NCBI GenBank assembly: GCA_006503475.1
Contig: RSEH01000290.1
Span: 1-56,180, forward strand
Direction of reading: 5' to 3'
DNA: 56,180 nt
From: Stentor roeselii
Taxonomy: Eukaryota > Ciliophora > Heterotrichea > Heterotrichida > Stentoridae
The notes beneath the pieces are model-generated. The model saw only the letters and a program-made list of their open reading frames with translations. It had not been told where the DNA came from and did no database searches. This document shows positions 1 through 9,469 of this stretch, piece after piece; positions within the stretch are counted from its first letter, which is position 1; every line of letters begins with the position of its first letter. The position numbers were made by a program, and so were the translations under genes.

Positions 1-767
1 ACCTGCCACTCCCAGTACATGTAGTCGACGAAGCAATGATGAAACCAGAAAATAGGATCAAAAGCAGCAGTGGGGACGCTGCCCATCCACCCTCCGACAC
101 CATCATGGACAGCAGCGTGAGGGTTGTCCAGACCTAAATTACCATTAGCGAATTCTTTATAATCCGATATTTTTAAAGCAGTCTTCAAGTCACTTACAAT
201 CTGCTTTGAAAGGTATAAAACAAGATTTTCTGACTCTCTGTAAGTCTCCATAGTTCGCGTTTGAGAATATACTTTTAAAGTGTCAATCACTTCGATGGTT
301 CTAAACGAATACAGAGGGTTTTTTGTTGTAGTTCCATCAACTTTTTTGAATTCTGGCTCGGAGAATAATGAAGGGTATCCTGACTTTCGGCTGCTCACGC
401 TTGCTTCGTTCCAAAATGGCAGCATCACTGTCGGGTCATGGGCTTTCAAAGATTTTTCGAAGAGGTACATGTAGGCGCGATGCCAAGCTGGAAATTCTTC
501 CGAACCATGAGGACAGAAAATCTTATTTTCGTACCCTTTTGGAACCTTTGATCTTTGTGCTTTGAATACTTTTGATGATGAAAAACCGTGGTAAGAGGCC
601 AGGTAGAAGTAAGAAGCGTCTCCTAAATCTGATGGAGTTTCTTGGATTCTATGAAAAGCGTTTACTAATCGCTCTAGACGGGTTATTTGACGAGTTTCGA
701 CTGGTTTTTCAAGTTCTGCGTTATGCTCTGCGATCAGGGTCTCAATATCAGGACGTTCAATGGCCAT
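1..767 (-). CDS. Tyrosinase / polyphenol oxidase-like copper protein (3' end cut by the window)
   Basis: The frame is open from the ATG at 765-767 to base 1 (255 codons). The product is closely similar to the complete tyrosinase at 32936-34270 and starts MAIERPDIETL like it. Both copper sites are present. CuA has histidines in YHGFSS, CPHGSEEF and PAWHRAY. CuB has HAAVH and WFHHCF. Tyrosinases are type-3 copper enzymes that oxidise phenols with O2; the substrate here is unknown. The start is supported by the TATAATAATGG context shared with the paralogue. The C-terminal third lies outside the window, so intactness there cannot be judged. Confidence 0.85.
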   Translation of the reverse strand, partial: MAIERPDIETLIAEHNAELEKPVETRQITRLERLVNAFHRIQETPSDLGDASYFYLASYHGFSSSKVFKAQRSKVPKGYENKIFCPHGSEEFPAWHRAYMYLFEKSLKAHDPTVMLPFWNEASVSSRKSGYPSLFSEPEFKKVDGTTTKNPLYSFRTIEVIDTLKVYSQTRTMETYRESENLVLYLSKQIVSDLKTALKISDYKEFANGNLGLDNPHAAVHDGVGGWMGSVPTAAFDPIFWFHHCFVDYMYWEWQ

Positions 768-849
768 TATTATAAGATGGTTAGTAGGTTCTAGAATGCC
801 AATTAAATGGCTGAGTAACTTTTAGTTATACTTTGATTATTTTTGATAG

Positions 850-1046
850 TTTAGATGATGATAACTGTGGATTGAGGATAGGTAAAAGTAAGAAGTGCTT
901 CCTAAGACTGATGGAGTTTCTTGGATTCTATGGAAAGCGTTTATTAAACGCTCTAGAAGGGTTATTTGCCGAGTTTCGACTGGCTATCTGAGTTCTTTGG
1001 AGTGCTCTGCGATCAGGGTCTCTATATGAGGACATTCAATGGCCAT
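850..1046 (-). pseudogene. Relic of a tyrosinase 5' end (copy A)
   Basis: The stretch begins with the conserved ATGGCCATTGAA at 1046 and follows the first ~65 codons of the neighbouring tyrosinase. It has an in-frame TAG at codon 21 and further indels, and similarity ends near 850. A matching relic sits at 34350-34550 in the other arm, so this fragment was formed before the duplication. Confidence 0.8.
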
Positions 1047-1639
1047 TATTATTAGATGTTTGGAAATTTCTAGAATGTTGATTATATGGCTGACTTATTT
1101 TTAGTTATGTTTGATTATTTTCGGTAGTTTATGTAGTCGACTGGTTAGTTAATTTTTGGATATTCATCTTATAGCAAAGACCTTCATTAGAATTTTATAA
1201 AATCAAAGCTTAATCTAATTAGTTTTTATACAAGATAATTAAATGGCAATATGGAATCACTGAAGTCTTATTTTTCAATACTAAGGTAAATAAATTTCGT
1301 TTTTCATGGGTTGAATCAGTTTGGCTCTTAAGACTTGCTGTTGTTTCAATAGCTTGTACCTTTACTAAAAAAGTTGGATGAGAAAAGAAAATCCTCTGCA
1401 ACCTAATCTTCAACTCCATGCCTTTAAATAGGCTCAAATTTGTTTCCAAAGTTTAGTTTGCAAATTTGATATCCTTCTATGAATGATTAGAGTTCTTTTA
1501 TAAATATCAAGAAGATTTATGAAATTTTAAGTGTTTATAGTATCCATATCTGGCATAAGCTATTGAATATATAAAACCCAAGAATTCAAATACTTTTTAC
1601 TAAAACTATATCCTTCTAATACACCAACTTCAGATCAGA
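1047..1639. other. Non-coding spacer shared by both duplication arms
   Basis: AT-rich sequence matching about 34551-35110. The 76-codon frame on the minus strand here (1219-1449) is not kept open in the other copy and has no recognisable product. I see no gene. Confidence 0.6.
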
Positions 1640-2395
1640 ACCCATAATTCGATGAATCACTCTTCATCCAGGTTCCATATTTTCAGTAAGCGCCACTTCC
1701 ACTACTCACCATAAAACTAACCTTAAACCTAATCCTTTACTCTTCACTCTGAGGAGCATCCTTAAACCTAAAAGAGACCTTGACATCACAATTCACAAAT
1801 TCTTAGCTAAACCTAAAGAAAATTTGAGTCCCAACAGGAATATTTCCAAAAACAACACCCGAATTGACTTCAACTCGAAAAACCCTCCAAAGTCAGCGAA
1901 CTTGATCCCACTGATGAAAAAATTTTCTTAGACCTTCAGTTTTTTCCTCTTTCGACCTTCCATGTTATTGAAAAAATTAGATAGACTATTTCTTGAGTAT
2001 TGTCCCAAGGCTTGTAAATCGATTGGCTCATAAGTAAATCCGAACTGATCTAGTCCTGCGATGTCTTCTATGGTTTAGTATGAGGTTGATGATGGCTTCT
2101 GGAAGGGAACTAGCTGAAGATGGATTATTGAGTATTTGATAAGATGTTTGATTATTCAACTTTTGACACTGCCAAAAGAGTTTTCGATAAAAACAATCAT
2201 GAAACCAGAATATTGGGTCTAAGGCTGAAAGCTCCACTGATACCATCCATCCTCCGATGGATCTGTTGATATTGTTATGGGGTTTTCAACTGACAGGGGA
2301 TTTGTATTGCTTTTATATGAGAAGAGCTCATAGATTGTTTGTTTAAAAGCACTTTTTAAGTCACTCAGAAGTTGCCGTGATGTATAGCTCACCAA
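1640..2395 (-). pseudogene. Relic of a tyrosinase 3' part (copy A)
   Basis: Minus-strand fragments still read as tyrosinase. LDPIFWFHDCFYRKLFWQ (around 2150-2230) corresponds to the CuB segment FDPIFWFHHCFIDYMYWHWQ. Downstream pieces match the C-terminal domain. Stops and frameshifts break the frame, the second CuB histidine pair is damaged (FHD), and no 5' part remains. The same relic is at 35115-35870. Confidence 0.75.
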
Positions 2396-2845
2396 TAATT
2401 AACAGAAACTAATAGGACTGTGGCAAAAACTATCACTTTTTTTTTACCCTTCAAAATAATTATAACTTTCATCCAACTTCACTCTATAATTTAAATCAAT
2501 ATCTCTCTTGTCAACAACTATTCAATAACCCTTAAGTAAATTTTCATAATACTCAACCAATGACTTCTTTTCAAGCATCATCAGAATATCTTCATAATAA
2601 AAGCAAGGGTCCAAACAAACAACTTCAATCAAATAAAAGAAAATTACATTTAAATTATCATTTTCCTTGCTCTTAGAGCTGCAACAAGTACAGATAAGAA
2701 TGGCATTTTCTTGAAATAAATTAATTTATCCAAAATCAGCTTTTAATTCCTCAAAAAATATTTTAACCATTGGCAGATTTACACTTCTAACAGCGATCAA
2801 AGCACATTTTCTCCAGTTTCTTCTATTTTTCTTAAAATAATGGTT
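2396..2845 (-). pseudogene. Dead copy of the ankyrin-type gene at 35902-36924
   Basis: The stretch aligns base by base with the C-terminal half of the intact gene at 35902-36360, including the segment around the ACFNYEEV-like codons. It carries many substitutions, lost frame and stops. Similarity ends around 2845, so the 5' half is missing or unrecognisable. Confidence 0.75.
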
Positions 2846-3817
2846 TTATTTAAACTATTAGTTCAATTTTAAACTGAAAGCTCTTCTTAATATTAAAAAG
2901 TTTACCTCTTCAATTTCAAGATAATTTTTAAACAAGAAATATTCAAATATTTCTATAAATTAAACTGAAAATAAGAATAACTTCGAGACATACCAATAAT
3001 TTTATTCTTACCTTATAAAAAAAGTTTAACTTTAGTATATAAAAATTATTTCAACAAATCTGATAAAATTTAACTATCTTTAAATTATTAAATTAAATCA
3101 ACTTTAAAGATTAAAATTTTGTTCAAAAGTTTGTCTTCAGTCTTGAATCTTTATCCATTTAATGTAAAGTCAACTTCATCAGTTTGTTATTTCTTTAGGC
3201 CATTTAAATTCAGTTTTTTGATAAAAAATATTAATGGTTTTGTTAGATCTTGTCTTAAATCAACTCAAATATTCAAACTCTTCACATAATCATATCTTGA
3301 GATTATTCATTCAATACTGTATCTCAAGCCCAGGACTGATTAGAAATTTTTTATGAATTTAAGTTTTATAAGTGATGCCTTATCTAGAATGCTGATAAAC
3401 ATTATATCATTTCATTTACCTCTGTATTAATCTCTAGGTTTTAACTGATAAGCTTATTTGATGAATATTTATTCTTCCTAGCTTTATTATCTTAAATGAT
3501 TCACAACTTTTATTAAAAAGAAACTTATTTGAATGAATCCTAGATCTACATCAAATTTAAGAGTTATTACAGGTTAATTTATTTAAAAATAATCACTTGT
3601 ATGAATTTCAGAATTGAAATTTATCTAATATTAAGTTGTACACAGAATAAACTCAACTGTTGGTAAGTAATCTGGCCTTATTTACTTTATAATAGTAAGA
3701 TTCCTTAGATACTCAAATTCAAAGATTATTCAAATGCGCACAAGAATATGTTCTTTAAGATATTAAAAAATTAGATAATTAATCCTTTCATATAGATTCT
3801 TTCTAAATATCATATTA
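2846..3817. other. AT-rich spacer
   Basis: About 1 kb of very AT-rich sequence with no open frame of note on either strand. I see no RNA gene or repeat structure in it. Confidence 0.6.
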
Positions 3818-4075
3818 TTATCTATTCGTTTTGAGCAACCCATAAATCCAGTTCTGAAACATGCTACTATAAGCCGCCAACACATTTTCGGGTATTTCTT
3901 CTGCTTTTTTAATATCTTCCCTAAATTCGATGTTTTGAGTTTTGCATTTGCTGATCTTTGATAAAATTAACTTCTGCTCTTGCACTGAATTTTCCAGATC
4001 TTGCAGTAGCTTGATATGCATGATCCCTGCAAACGCGATGCCGAGAGCGTATTGAAATCTTATTCTTAAGGCCAT
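3818..4075 (-). CDS. Small hypothetical protein with hydrophobic N-terminus
   Basis: 85 codons. Residues ~9-25 (YALGIAFAGIMHIKLL) are hydrophobic and may be a membrane anchor or a targeting segment; the rest is charged and helical. I do not recognise the family. The start has the TATAATAAATGG context typical of other genes here, and base composition is visibly less AT-rich than the flanks, both of which favour a real gene. It is isolated by about 330 bp from the next gene. Confidence 0.5.
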   Translation of the reverse strand: MALRIRFQYALGIAFAGIMHIKLLQDLENSVQEQKLILSKISKCKTQNIEFREDIKKAEEIPENVLAAYSSMFQNWIYGLLKTNR

Positions 4076-4405
4076 TTATTATAACAAAGGTGTAAAGCAG
4101 TGTATATTTCTTACAAATATTCTAAATGAAATTTACGAAGTTTAGGTCTTTTTCTGTTTATCTATAAAAGATAGTATCTTAAAAATATCTTAAAAAACCT
4201 TCTTGAGATTTAGTTTATCATTTTATTACTAATTCAATAAAGCAGTGTTAATCAAGATCTTTTTCAGCATTTATATAAACCTTGACTCAATAACTATAAA
4301 TATTCCCCCTTTCGAAAATTATCAAAAATTCTAACATTATTTAATAATTCACGTAATTTCTATCGAAAATCTTCTCTAATCCAGCCGCATTATTTAACCT
4401 TAACT
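4076..4405. other. AT-rich spacer
   Basis: 330 bp between the small gene and the 3' end of the acyl-CoA synthetase-like gene. I see nothing recognisable in it. Confidence 0.5.
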
Positions 4406-6262
4406 CTAACCCCCAATCAAATCTTTATATTTTTCTCTTAAAGCATATCTTTTCAATTTCATAGTAGCAGTAACAAGTTCATCACTTTTCCAAGGTTCCT
4501 TCTCAACAAAGACTTTTTTAACTCTAACACGAGGATCAATTCCAGCTCTTTCTGCCAATCCCTCCAAATCAATTCTAATCCTTTCACCAACCCCCTCAAC
4601 CCCCTCAATCCCTTCAATCCCATCAAAAATCCTCTCACAAGGCACAACAACAGCTAAAAGTTCTCCAAAGCAATTACAATGAATAAAAATCTGTTTAACA
4701 AGTAAGCTGCATCTAAAAATAGCTTCAAGTTTCCCAATCGCAACAAGACTTCCATTGACAAAAACAAGCTGATCACATTTCTCAACGAATTCGAAGGCAT
4801 TTCCTTTTTGCCTGACATAAAAAATATCTCCAGTCCTGAACCATCCTCGATCATCAGAAACTTGTTGACCATCAAAATAGTTCTGACAAACAATTTCACC
4901 TCTCAAGCAAAGTTCTCCAACAGGTCCATCAAAAAGACTTCCAAGATTAGGGACAATCCGAAGCCTTGCCTCTAAAGAGCTCATCGGGCCTCCTTGGTGG
5001 CCTAAGACGGTGTCATTCGGTAAAGAAGCGATATTGCAAGTATTGGCTTCAACGACTCCATAGCCTTCAATGACATGACACGAAAAAAACACCTTCATAT
5101 ACTGCAAGACGAGAGGAAAAATGCAGTAAGACCCTGTAACGATTTGTCTCAATTTTCCTCCAAGACTATCTCGGATTTTTTTGAATACAAAAGAGTCAAA
5201 AAACTTGTGACTGACTTGCCCAGTTGATTCAAGTGTCTGAAGCTTCGACTTCAAAGCCCGAAAGGCAAGAGAACGACGAAGACCTGTGAGTTTATTGAAT
5301 TCTGACATGACGTTTTTGTAGATCTCTTCAAGCATCTCTGGTAATAAAATAATTATCGTGGGTTTTACTGTTACTAGTTCTTTGCTCAGTGATGAGATGT
5401 CACTAGAGCTGAGGATTATTCTGGTCATTGTTTTGCTTATCGCGTATAAACAAAATCGCTCCATGGGGATTGAAAGAGGAATGTAAGAAAAATAAGTGTC
5501 GTCTGGACCCCAGTCGTAGCCGTTGTTTACTGTTCCGATTATGCTGCACATTAAATTACTTTGAGTTACTTTTAATATCTTCATGTTTCCTCCTGTTCCA
5601 CTTGTAAACGCCAGGGTGAAGATAGATTCACTTTGAGGGAACTTCACACAGACCTCGATATTTTTCAATAGTTTTACTTGAGTCACTTTAAAGTTCTCGA
5701 TATTCAATTTTTTCTCAGATGCTGAAAGTCTTCCGAAAACAAGAAGATTTTCTAAATGAGGTAAAAGTCCTTTTTTTTTACTTTTAACGAAAATCAGGCT
5801 TTTTTCTGAGTGACAAACAAGAAACTTCAGTGATATTTCATTCATCATGGAAAAAGTCTCAGCCAGTCCTCGATGATCATGAAGGCCGACGGTGGTAATC
5901 GACAAGGACATGCAGGCTAATTCAAATAAAATCCATTTCGGAGAACTTTTACTAAGAATTCCAACAAGACACATCCCAGGACTATTCCTTTTCAAGTCAA
6001 GATCAGAAAGAAACCTGATATATTCATGAACACGAATTCGAGACTCTTCAAATGTCCAGATTTTCAGTCCTTTCTTTGAAAGATGCCCTAAAAAGGGCCG
6101 ACTGGGGAACTTATAAGAAATCTGCAGAAAAAGCTCGAGATAAGTCGCGCATTCATTTGCAAAGTGCATTATTTTGTTTTGGTATATCGGCGAAAACCCT
6201 GGCTCTTCACTGTTTTTCACAGATATGCTGTAGACCAGGTCTTGCGACTTGGAATTTCCCAT
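4406..6262 (-). CDS. Long-chain acyl-CoA synthetase-like AMP-binding protein
   Basis: 618 aa, the usual size of the ACSL/bubblegum group of the adenylate-forming family, which activates fatty acids to acyl-CoA. Visible core motifs are the P-loop TLAFTSGTGGNMK, the A5-like YGVVEA, GWFRTGDI, and a C-terminal TATMKLKR holding the likely catalytic lysine. The usual DR-x-K hinge motif reads EKCDQLV, so the hinge arginine appears lost and activity or specificity may differ. The protein begins MGNSKSQ, a good N-myristoylation signal, suggesting membrane attachment. The start codon is only 31 nt from that of the divergent MORN gene at 6294, so the two share a promoter region. Confidence 0.8.
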   Translation of the reverse strand: MGNSKSQDLVYSISVKNSEEPGFSPIYQNKIMHFANECATYLELFLQISYKFPSRPFLGHLSKKGLKIWTFEESRIRVHEYIRFLSDLDLKRNSPGMCLVGILSKSSPKWILFELACMSLSITTVGLHDHRGLAETFSMMNEISLKFLVCHSEKSLIFVKSKKKGLLPHLENLLVFGRLSASEKKLNIENFKVTQVKLLKNIEVCVKFPQSESIFTLAFTSGTGGNMKILKVTQSNLMCSIIGTVNNGYDWGPDDTYFSYIPLSIPMERFCLYAISKTMTRIILSSSDISSLSKELVTVKPTIIILLPEMLEEIYKNVMSEFNKLTGLRRSLAFRALKSKLQTLESTGQVSHKFFDSFVFKKIRDSLGGKLRQIVTGSYCIFPLVLQYMKVFFSCHVIEGYGVVEANTCNIASLPNDTVLGHQGGPMSSLEARLRIVPNLGSLFDGPVGELCLRGEIVCQNYFDGQQVSDDRGWFRTGDIFYVRQKGNAFEFVEKCDQLVFVNGSLVAIGKLEAIFRCSLLVKQIFIHCNCFGELLAVVVPCERIFDGIEGIEGVEGVGERIRIDLEGLAERAGIDPRVRVKKVFVEKEPWKSDELVTATMKLKRYALREKYKDLIGG

Positions 6263-6293
6263 ACTTGAAGGATTATTATCTGTTTATTAATTC
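6263..6293. promoter_or_regulatory. 31-nt divergent intergenic region
   Basis: This is all the DNA between the start codons of the acyl-CoA synthetase-like gene (minus) and the MORN gene (plus). It is AT-rich with TTATTAAT and TAATAATC stretches. If both genes are transcribed, core promoters must lie here or inside the coding regions. Confidence 0.45.
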
Positions 6294-7196
6294 ATGGGAA
6301 TCGTGATATCTTCCTGTTGTGAAGCGACTATTAAACAGGATCCAGAAATTGATTCTAAAAGTGATTTTTCCTGTCAACTAATGAAAAAATTGAATTCTGA
6401 AGTGACTAACTCTGTGGTGCAAGGAAAACTTGCCCAGATTGCGAAGGTTGAAAGTATTTTAGATCCTTTTGAGTTTGATTCTAGTGAATTGGAAGATAAT
6501 GTTAAAACTTTTGAATCGCCTGAAGGGTGGACGTATATTGGGCAGGTGAATGAAGAAGGTGTTAAGGAAGGAAAAGGGATTTTTATTTGGGAAGATGGTA
6601 GTAAGTATGTTGGGTATTGGAAAAATAACCTGGCACATGGTAGAGGAAGGCTTATTCATATTGAGGGAGACATCTACGAAGGTGACTGGAAAGAAGACAA
6701 AGCCCACGGCCACGGAAAGTACCGATATCAAGACGGTTCAATCTACGACGGCCAATGGGAAAACGACCTTCACCACGGTCAAGGCCGTCAAGTCTGGTCA
6801 GACGGTAGTCAATTTTGCGGTGGTTTCCTCGAAGGTCTAAAAACCGGATACGGCGAATTCATCTGGTCAGATGGTTCCTGTTACAAAGGTCACTTTCTCT
6901 TCGACAAATTCGACGGCTTCGGAATCTACATCTGGGACGACTTGCGAGTTTACGAAGGCCAATGGAAAGAAGGTAAAATGCACGGTCAAGGAAAATACTC
7001 CTGGCCCGACGGGCGTGTTTTTCTCGGAACTTATCAAAATGACCTAAAATCCGGTCCTGGAATTTTAACCTGCAAAGACGGGAAAAAATTCGAAGGGACC
7101 TGGGTGGAAGGAAAACGTTCTGGAAAAGGATTCAACATCGAACCAGACGGGAGCAGAACTGAAGGCTTCTGGCAAGACGATGAACAAGTTGAGTGA
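6294..7196 (+). CDS. MORN-repeat protein with acylation signal
   Basis: 300 aa. The N-terminus MGIVISSCC has Gly2 and Ser6 for N-myristoylation and two cysteines for palmitoylation. From about residue 78 there are some nine MORN repeats of 23 residues (pattern Y-x-G-x-W-x2-G/D-x2-H-G-x-G) to near the C-terminus, e.g. YEGDWKEDKAHGHGKYRYQD. MORN arrays bind membranes or act as cortical scaffolds. A paralogue with the same array lies at 9470-10498. Codon use switches sharply near 6663 from G/T-ending to A/C-ending. The start is the ATG shared with the divergent 31-nt region. Confidence 0.85.
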   Translation: MGIVISSCCEATIKQDPEIDSKSDFSCQLMKKLNSEVTNSVVQGKLAQIAKVESILDPFEFDSSELEDNVKTFESPEGWTYIGQVNEEGVKEGKGIFIWEDGSKYVGYWKNNLAHGRGRLIHIEGDIYEGDWKEDKAHGHGKYRYQDGSIYDGQWENDLHHGQGRQVWSDGSQFCGGFLEGLKTGYGEFIWSDGSCYKGHFLFDKFDGFGIYIWDDLRVYEGQWKEGKMHGQGKYSWPDGRVFLGTYQNDLKSGPGILTCKDGKKFEGTWVEGKRSGKGFNIEPDGSRTEGFWQDDEQVE

Positions 7197-7222
7197 TTAC
7201 TTCAATTAATAACATATAAACA

Positions 7223-7612
7223 TCAGTCAAACCACCCGAGTTTGTCCTTCATCTCTAAATAATCCTCGTCTTCATCGCTTGGGTTCCCATGCGACTTGGT
7301 CCTGTCATGTAAGACTGGCTTGAATGAAAGTATCTTCGGAGCCCACCTCGAGTAATGAACGTGTCTTCCGTCAAGTTTTGATAGTTTTAAGTGCTTTGGG
7401 GCGATTTGAGGAAGTTTTGTAGGATTTGAACTGTGAGGAAGTGAAGTACTTGTTATTGAGTCATTTTTTGACTTTGAAAATATCGGCTTTCGTGATATTG
7501 ATACAAAAATCGTCTCTTTTAAAGAGACTAGTCGTGGAGGAGACTTTTTACTTGTGTGGTGAGGGTTGAGGTAGAGCGGTGGACTCAGGGTTAACTTGTG
7601 AATTGTTTCCAT
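7223..7612 (-). CDS. Hypothetical protein, 129 aa
   Basis: Basic protein rich in Ser, Pro and Lys with no domain I recognise. It has a short hydrophobic opening (METIHKLTLSPPLYLN) and an acidic tail (DEDEDYLEMKDKLGWFD). The ATG is preceded by AACAATAAATGG, the common start context here. It is tail-to-tail with the MORN gene (26 nt between stops) and 34 nt downstream of the stop of the 603-aa gene. Confidence 0.6.
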   Translation of the reverse strand: METIHKLTLSPPLYLNPHHTSKKSPPRLVSLKETIFVSISRKPIFSKSKNDSITSTSLPHSSNPTKLPQIAPKHLKLSKLDGRHVHYSRWAPKILSFKPVLHDRTKSHGNPSDEDEDYLEMKDKLGWFD

Positions 7613-7646
7613 TTATTGTTATTTAAGAATTGCAGTTATTGTTTAG

Positions 7647-9458
7647 CTAGCAAGGAGTGTTGAATGGGTTCAGGATTATTTTGTTCTTCGCTCGGAGGTG
7701 TTGCAAAAGAGTCATTTTTTTGGATTTTAAAGAATTGTAACGAAATTTCAAGAAACTGCTTTTTAGACTTAATGATTTTTCGATGTTTTCCTTGTCGTCT
7801 ATGGTGAAAAGGGATTTTTCTTCGAAGGTGTTGATTAAGAGATCTTGGTTGTTTTTCTTTTTTATTAGAAGATCTTCTATTGAAGAGTTTATTGTTTCTA
7901 CTTCCACCTCAACATCTCGAACGCTTTCTTTAAGTCTTTTCAGTCCTTGCTCATGATGCATGTCAAGAATTTTCAGTTGTTCCTGATAAAACTTCTTTAT
8001 TTCCTCCTCTGAACAATAAGGGGTGTTTATTGGAACTCGTTGTTCAAAAGAGACAATTTCTTCTTTTGGCACTTCTTTTATCACCATCTTCTGAAGAACT
8101 TTCATGAAAAATCTTGAAGGCAAAGAATTTCCGAATTGTTCTAAAAATTTCAACTGGTCAATTCGAAGGTTTTCAAGCTTTTCAAAAATCATGGACTTAA
8201 ATGAAGATTCTAGTTGATTTGTAGGAATTTCTTTTAAATTTTGAAGTTTTGACTCAAGGGCTGGACTTTTGAACAACTCGGTTAAAGTTTTTTGTTTTTT
8301 TATGTGAATTGAAACCTTTCGTTTGAATGCGTCGAACTTTTTTTTAGCGGAAAAAGTGAATTTGGTGATGAAGGTAAAGAGGGAGTTTAGAAGGTTTTTA
8401 TAGTTTGGCTCGATACGGTCGTAGATGGGTTTTAAGGAGTTTTGGTAGTTTTTGAGGATTTTTTGGTTTTGGCTCATTTGCTCGATGTGGCTGAATAGAC
8501 TGTAAATTTTTTCTGATTGCATTAACTTCTTGGCAATCACAGTTTTCGGATGATAATCAAAATCAGTAAGTTTAGTTAGATTTTCTGAAAATTTGTTATA
8601 CTTATTATGAGTTTTCATCAAGACGAAATCAATTTCTCCTTCAATTTTACAAAGTTCTTCTACCAAAGATTTCTTCAAACTACTAATTTCATTGAAATCA
8701 CATCGAATCCTAATCAAGCAATTTTCATTGAATTCCAAATCTTTTTTCATTTCGTTTATACAAATTCTGATAGATTCAGGATACCTTTGTCCAATATTTT
8801 TGAAATCTTCTTGAATCTGCACCAGAGTTCGAAGTAAAAGGCCATCAGAGCTTTGATTCTTTAATTTATCAATCATGTTTTTACCTTCACGTTGAGCGAT
8901 GTTGAACTGATCCCTAAGAATATCAAAGGCATTTCCTAAAGAATTCAAGTAATTTTCACTCATGTTGAACAACGATTTGACTATTCTTTTACGGTTTTTC
9001 ATAAATTCGATATTTTTAAGGATATTCTCTTTCATTGTGTAAAAATCCATGTATATAACTCTAGAGTTTTCCGTGATTTCAAATAAAATCTCTTCATTTG
9101 TTTTAATAACATCTTTCTCATCATTTCCAGAAATCAAGTTACTCACATCAAATCTGTACAAATATTCATAACCTTCAGGGTAAACATTAAATTCACTGAT
9201 TTCAAACTGATCCAACAAGACATCAGTGATAATACAATTTCTTTGAAATAAAATCAACACCTTCTTATCAACTTCCTGAATATAGTCTTGAATTCTCTTC
9301 CCATTTTCACAAACCTCTCCTTTCAAAGTAACCAAAAACAAATTTTCTTTCGAAAGCTGTAAAATATGTCCTAAATTAGAAAGAGTTTCTTCAACATAGT
9401 CTTCAGTGCGGAATTCCATAAGTTTATCACAAGAGTTAGCGAAGATAATATCGACCAT
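7647..9458 (-). CDS. Coiled-coil protein with ubiquitin-like N-terminus, possibly ATG11/FIP200-like
   Basis: 603 aa. Residues ~1-80 look like a ubiquitin-like fold, with hydrophobic alternation and the stretch LFLVTLKGEVCENGKRIQDY followed by VDKKVLILFQR, as at the start of FIP200/ATG11 autophagy scaffolds. The rest is long, charged and helical with predicted coiled coil, and ends near NKIILNPFN. ATG11/FIP200 proteins assemble the ATG1/ULK kinase complex; the assignment rests on architecture and this short similarity. The protein is shorter than animal FIP200 and no C-terminal claw domain is evident. The gene starts 11 nt after the stop of the MORN gene at 9470. Confidence 0.5.
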   Translation of the reverse strand: MVDIIFANSCDKLMEFRTEDYVEETLSNLGHILQLSKENLFLVTLKGEVCENGKRIQDYIQEVDKKVLILFQRNCIITDVLLDQFEISEFNVYPEGYEYLYRFDVSNLISGNDEKDVIKTNEEILFEITENSRVIYMDFYTMKENILKNIEFMKNRKRIVKSLFNMSENYLNSLGNAFDILRDQFNIAQREGKNMIDKLKNQSSDGLLLRTLVQIQEDFKNIGQRYPESIRICINEMKKDLEFNENCLIRIRCDFNEISSLKKSLVEELCKIEGEIDFVLMKTHNKYNKFSENLTKLTDFDYHPKTVIAKKLMQSEKIYSLFSHIEQMSQNQKILKNYQNSLKPIYDRIEPNYKNLLNSLFTFITKFTFSAKKKFDAFKRKVSIHIKKQKTLTELFKSPALESKLQNLKEIPTNQLESSFKSMIFEKLENLRIDQLKFLEQFGNSLPSRFFMKVLQKMVIKEVPKEEIVSFEQRVPINTPYCSEEEIKKFYQEQLKILDMHHEQGLKRLKESVRDVEVEVETINSSIEDLLIKKKNNQDLLINTFEEKSLFTIDDKENIEKSLSLKSSFLKFRYNSLKSKKMTLLQHLRAKNKIILNPFNTPC

Positions 9459-9469
9459 TAATAATTACA

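Larger units (their letters stand above)
1..2845. repeat. Segmental duplication, arm A (direct copy of 33504-36360)
   Basis: Read by eye, this stretch is collinear with 33504-36360 in the same orientation at an offset of about 33.5 kb. The shared order is tyrosinase 5' part, a relic of the first 65 tyrosinase codons, a non-coding spacer, a relic of the tyrosinase 3' part, then an ankyrin-type gene. Similarity fades near 2845, shortly after the sequence matching 36350. The left end is cut by the window. The copies have many substitutions and small indels, so this is an old duplication rather than an assembly echo. In this arm the ankyrin gene is dead; in the other it is intact. Confidence 0.85.

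Noticed and set aside
1219-1449. 76-codon minus-strand frame
   Set aside because: It lies in the spacer shared by both duplication arms, and the homologous stretch near 34730-34940 is not open; no start context and no domain.
4459-4899. Two further minus-strand frames inside the acyl-CoA synthetase-like gene
   Set aside because: Overlapping shadows in other frames of a gene with clear family motifs.
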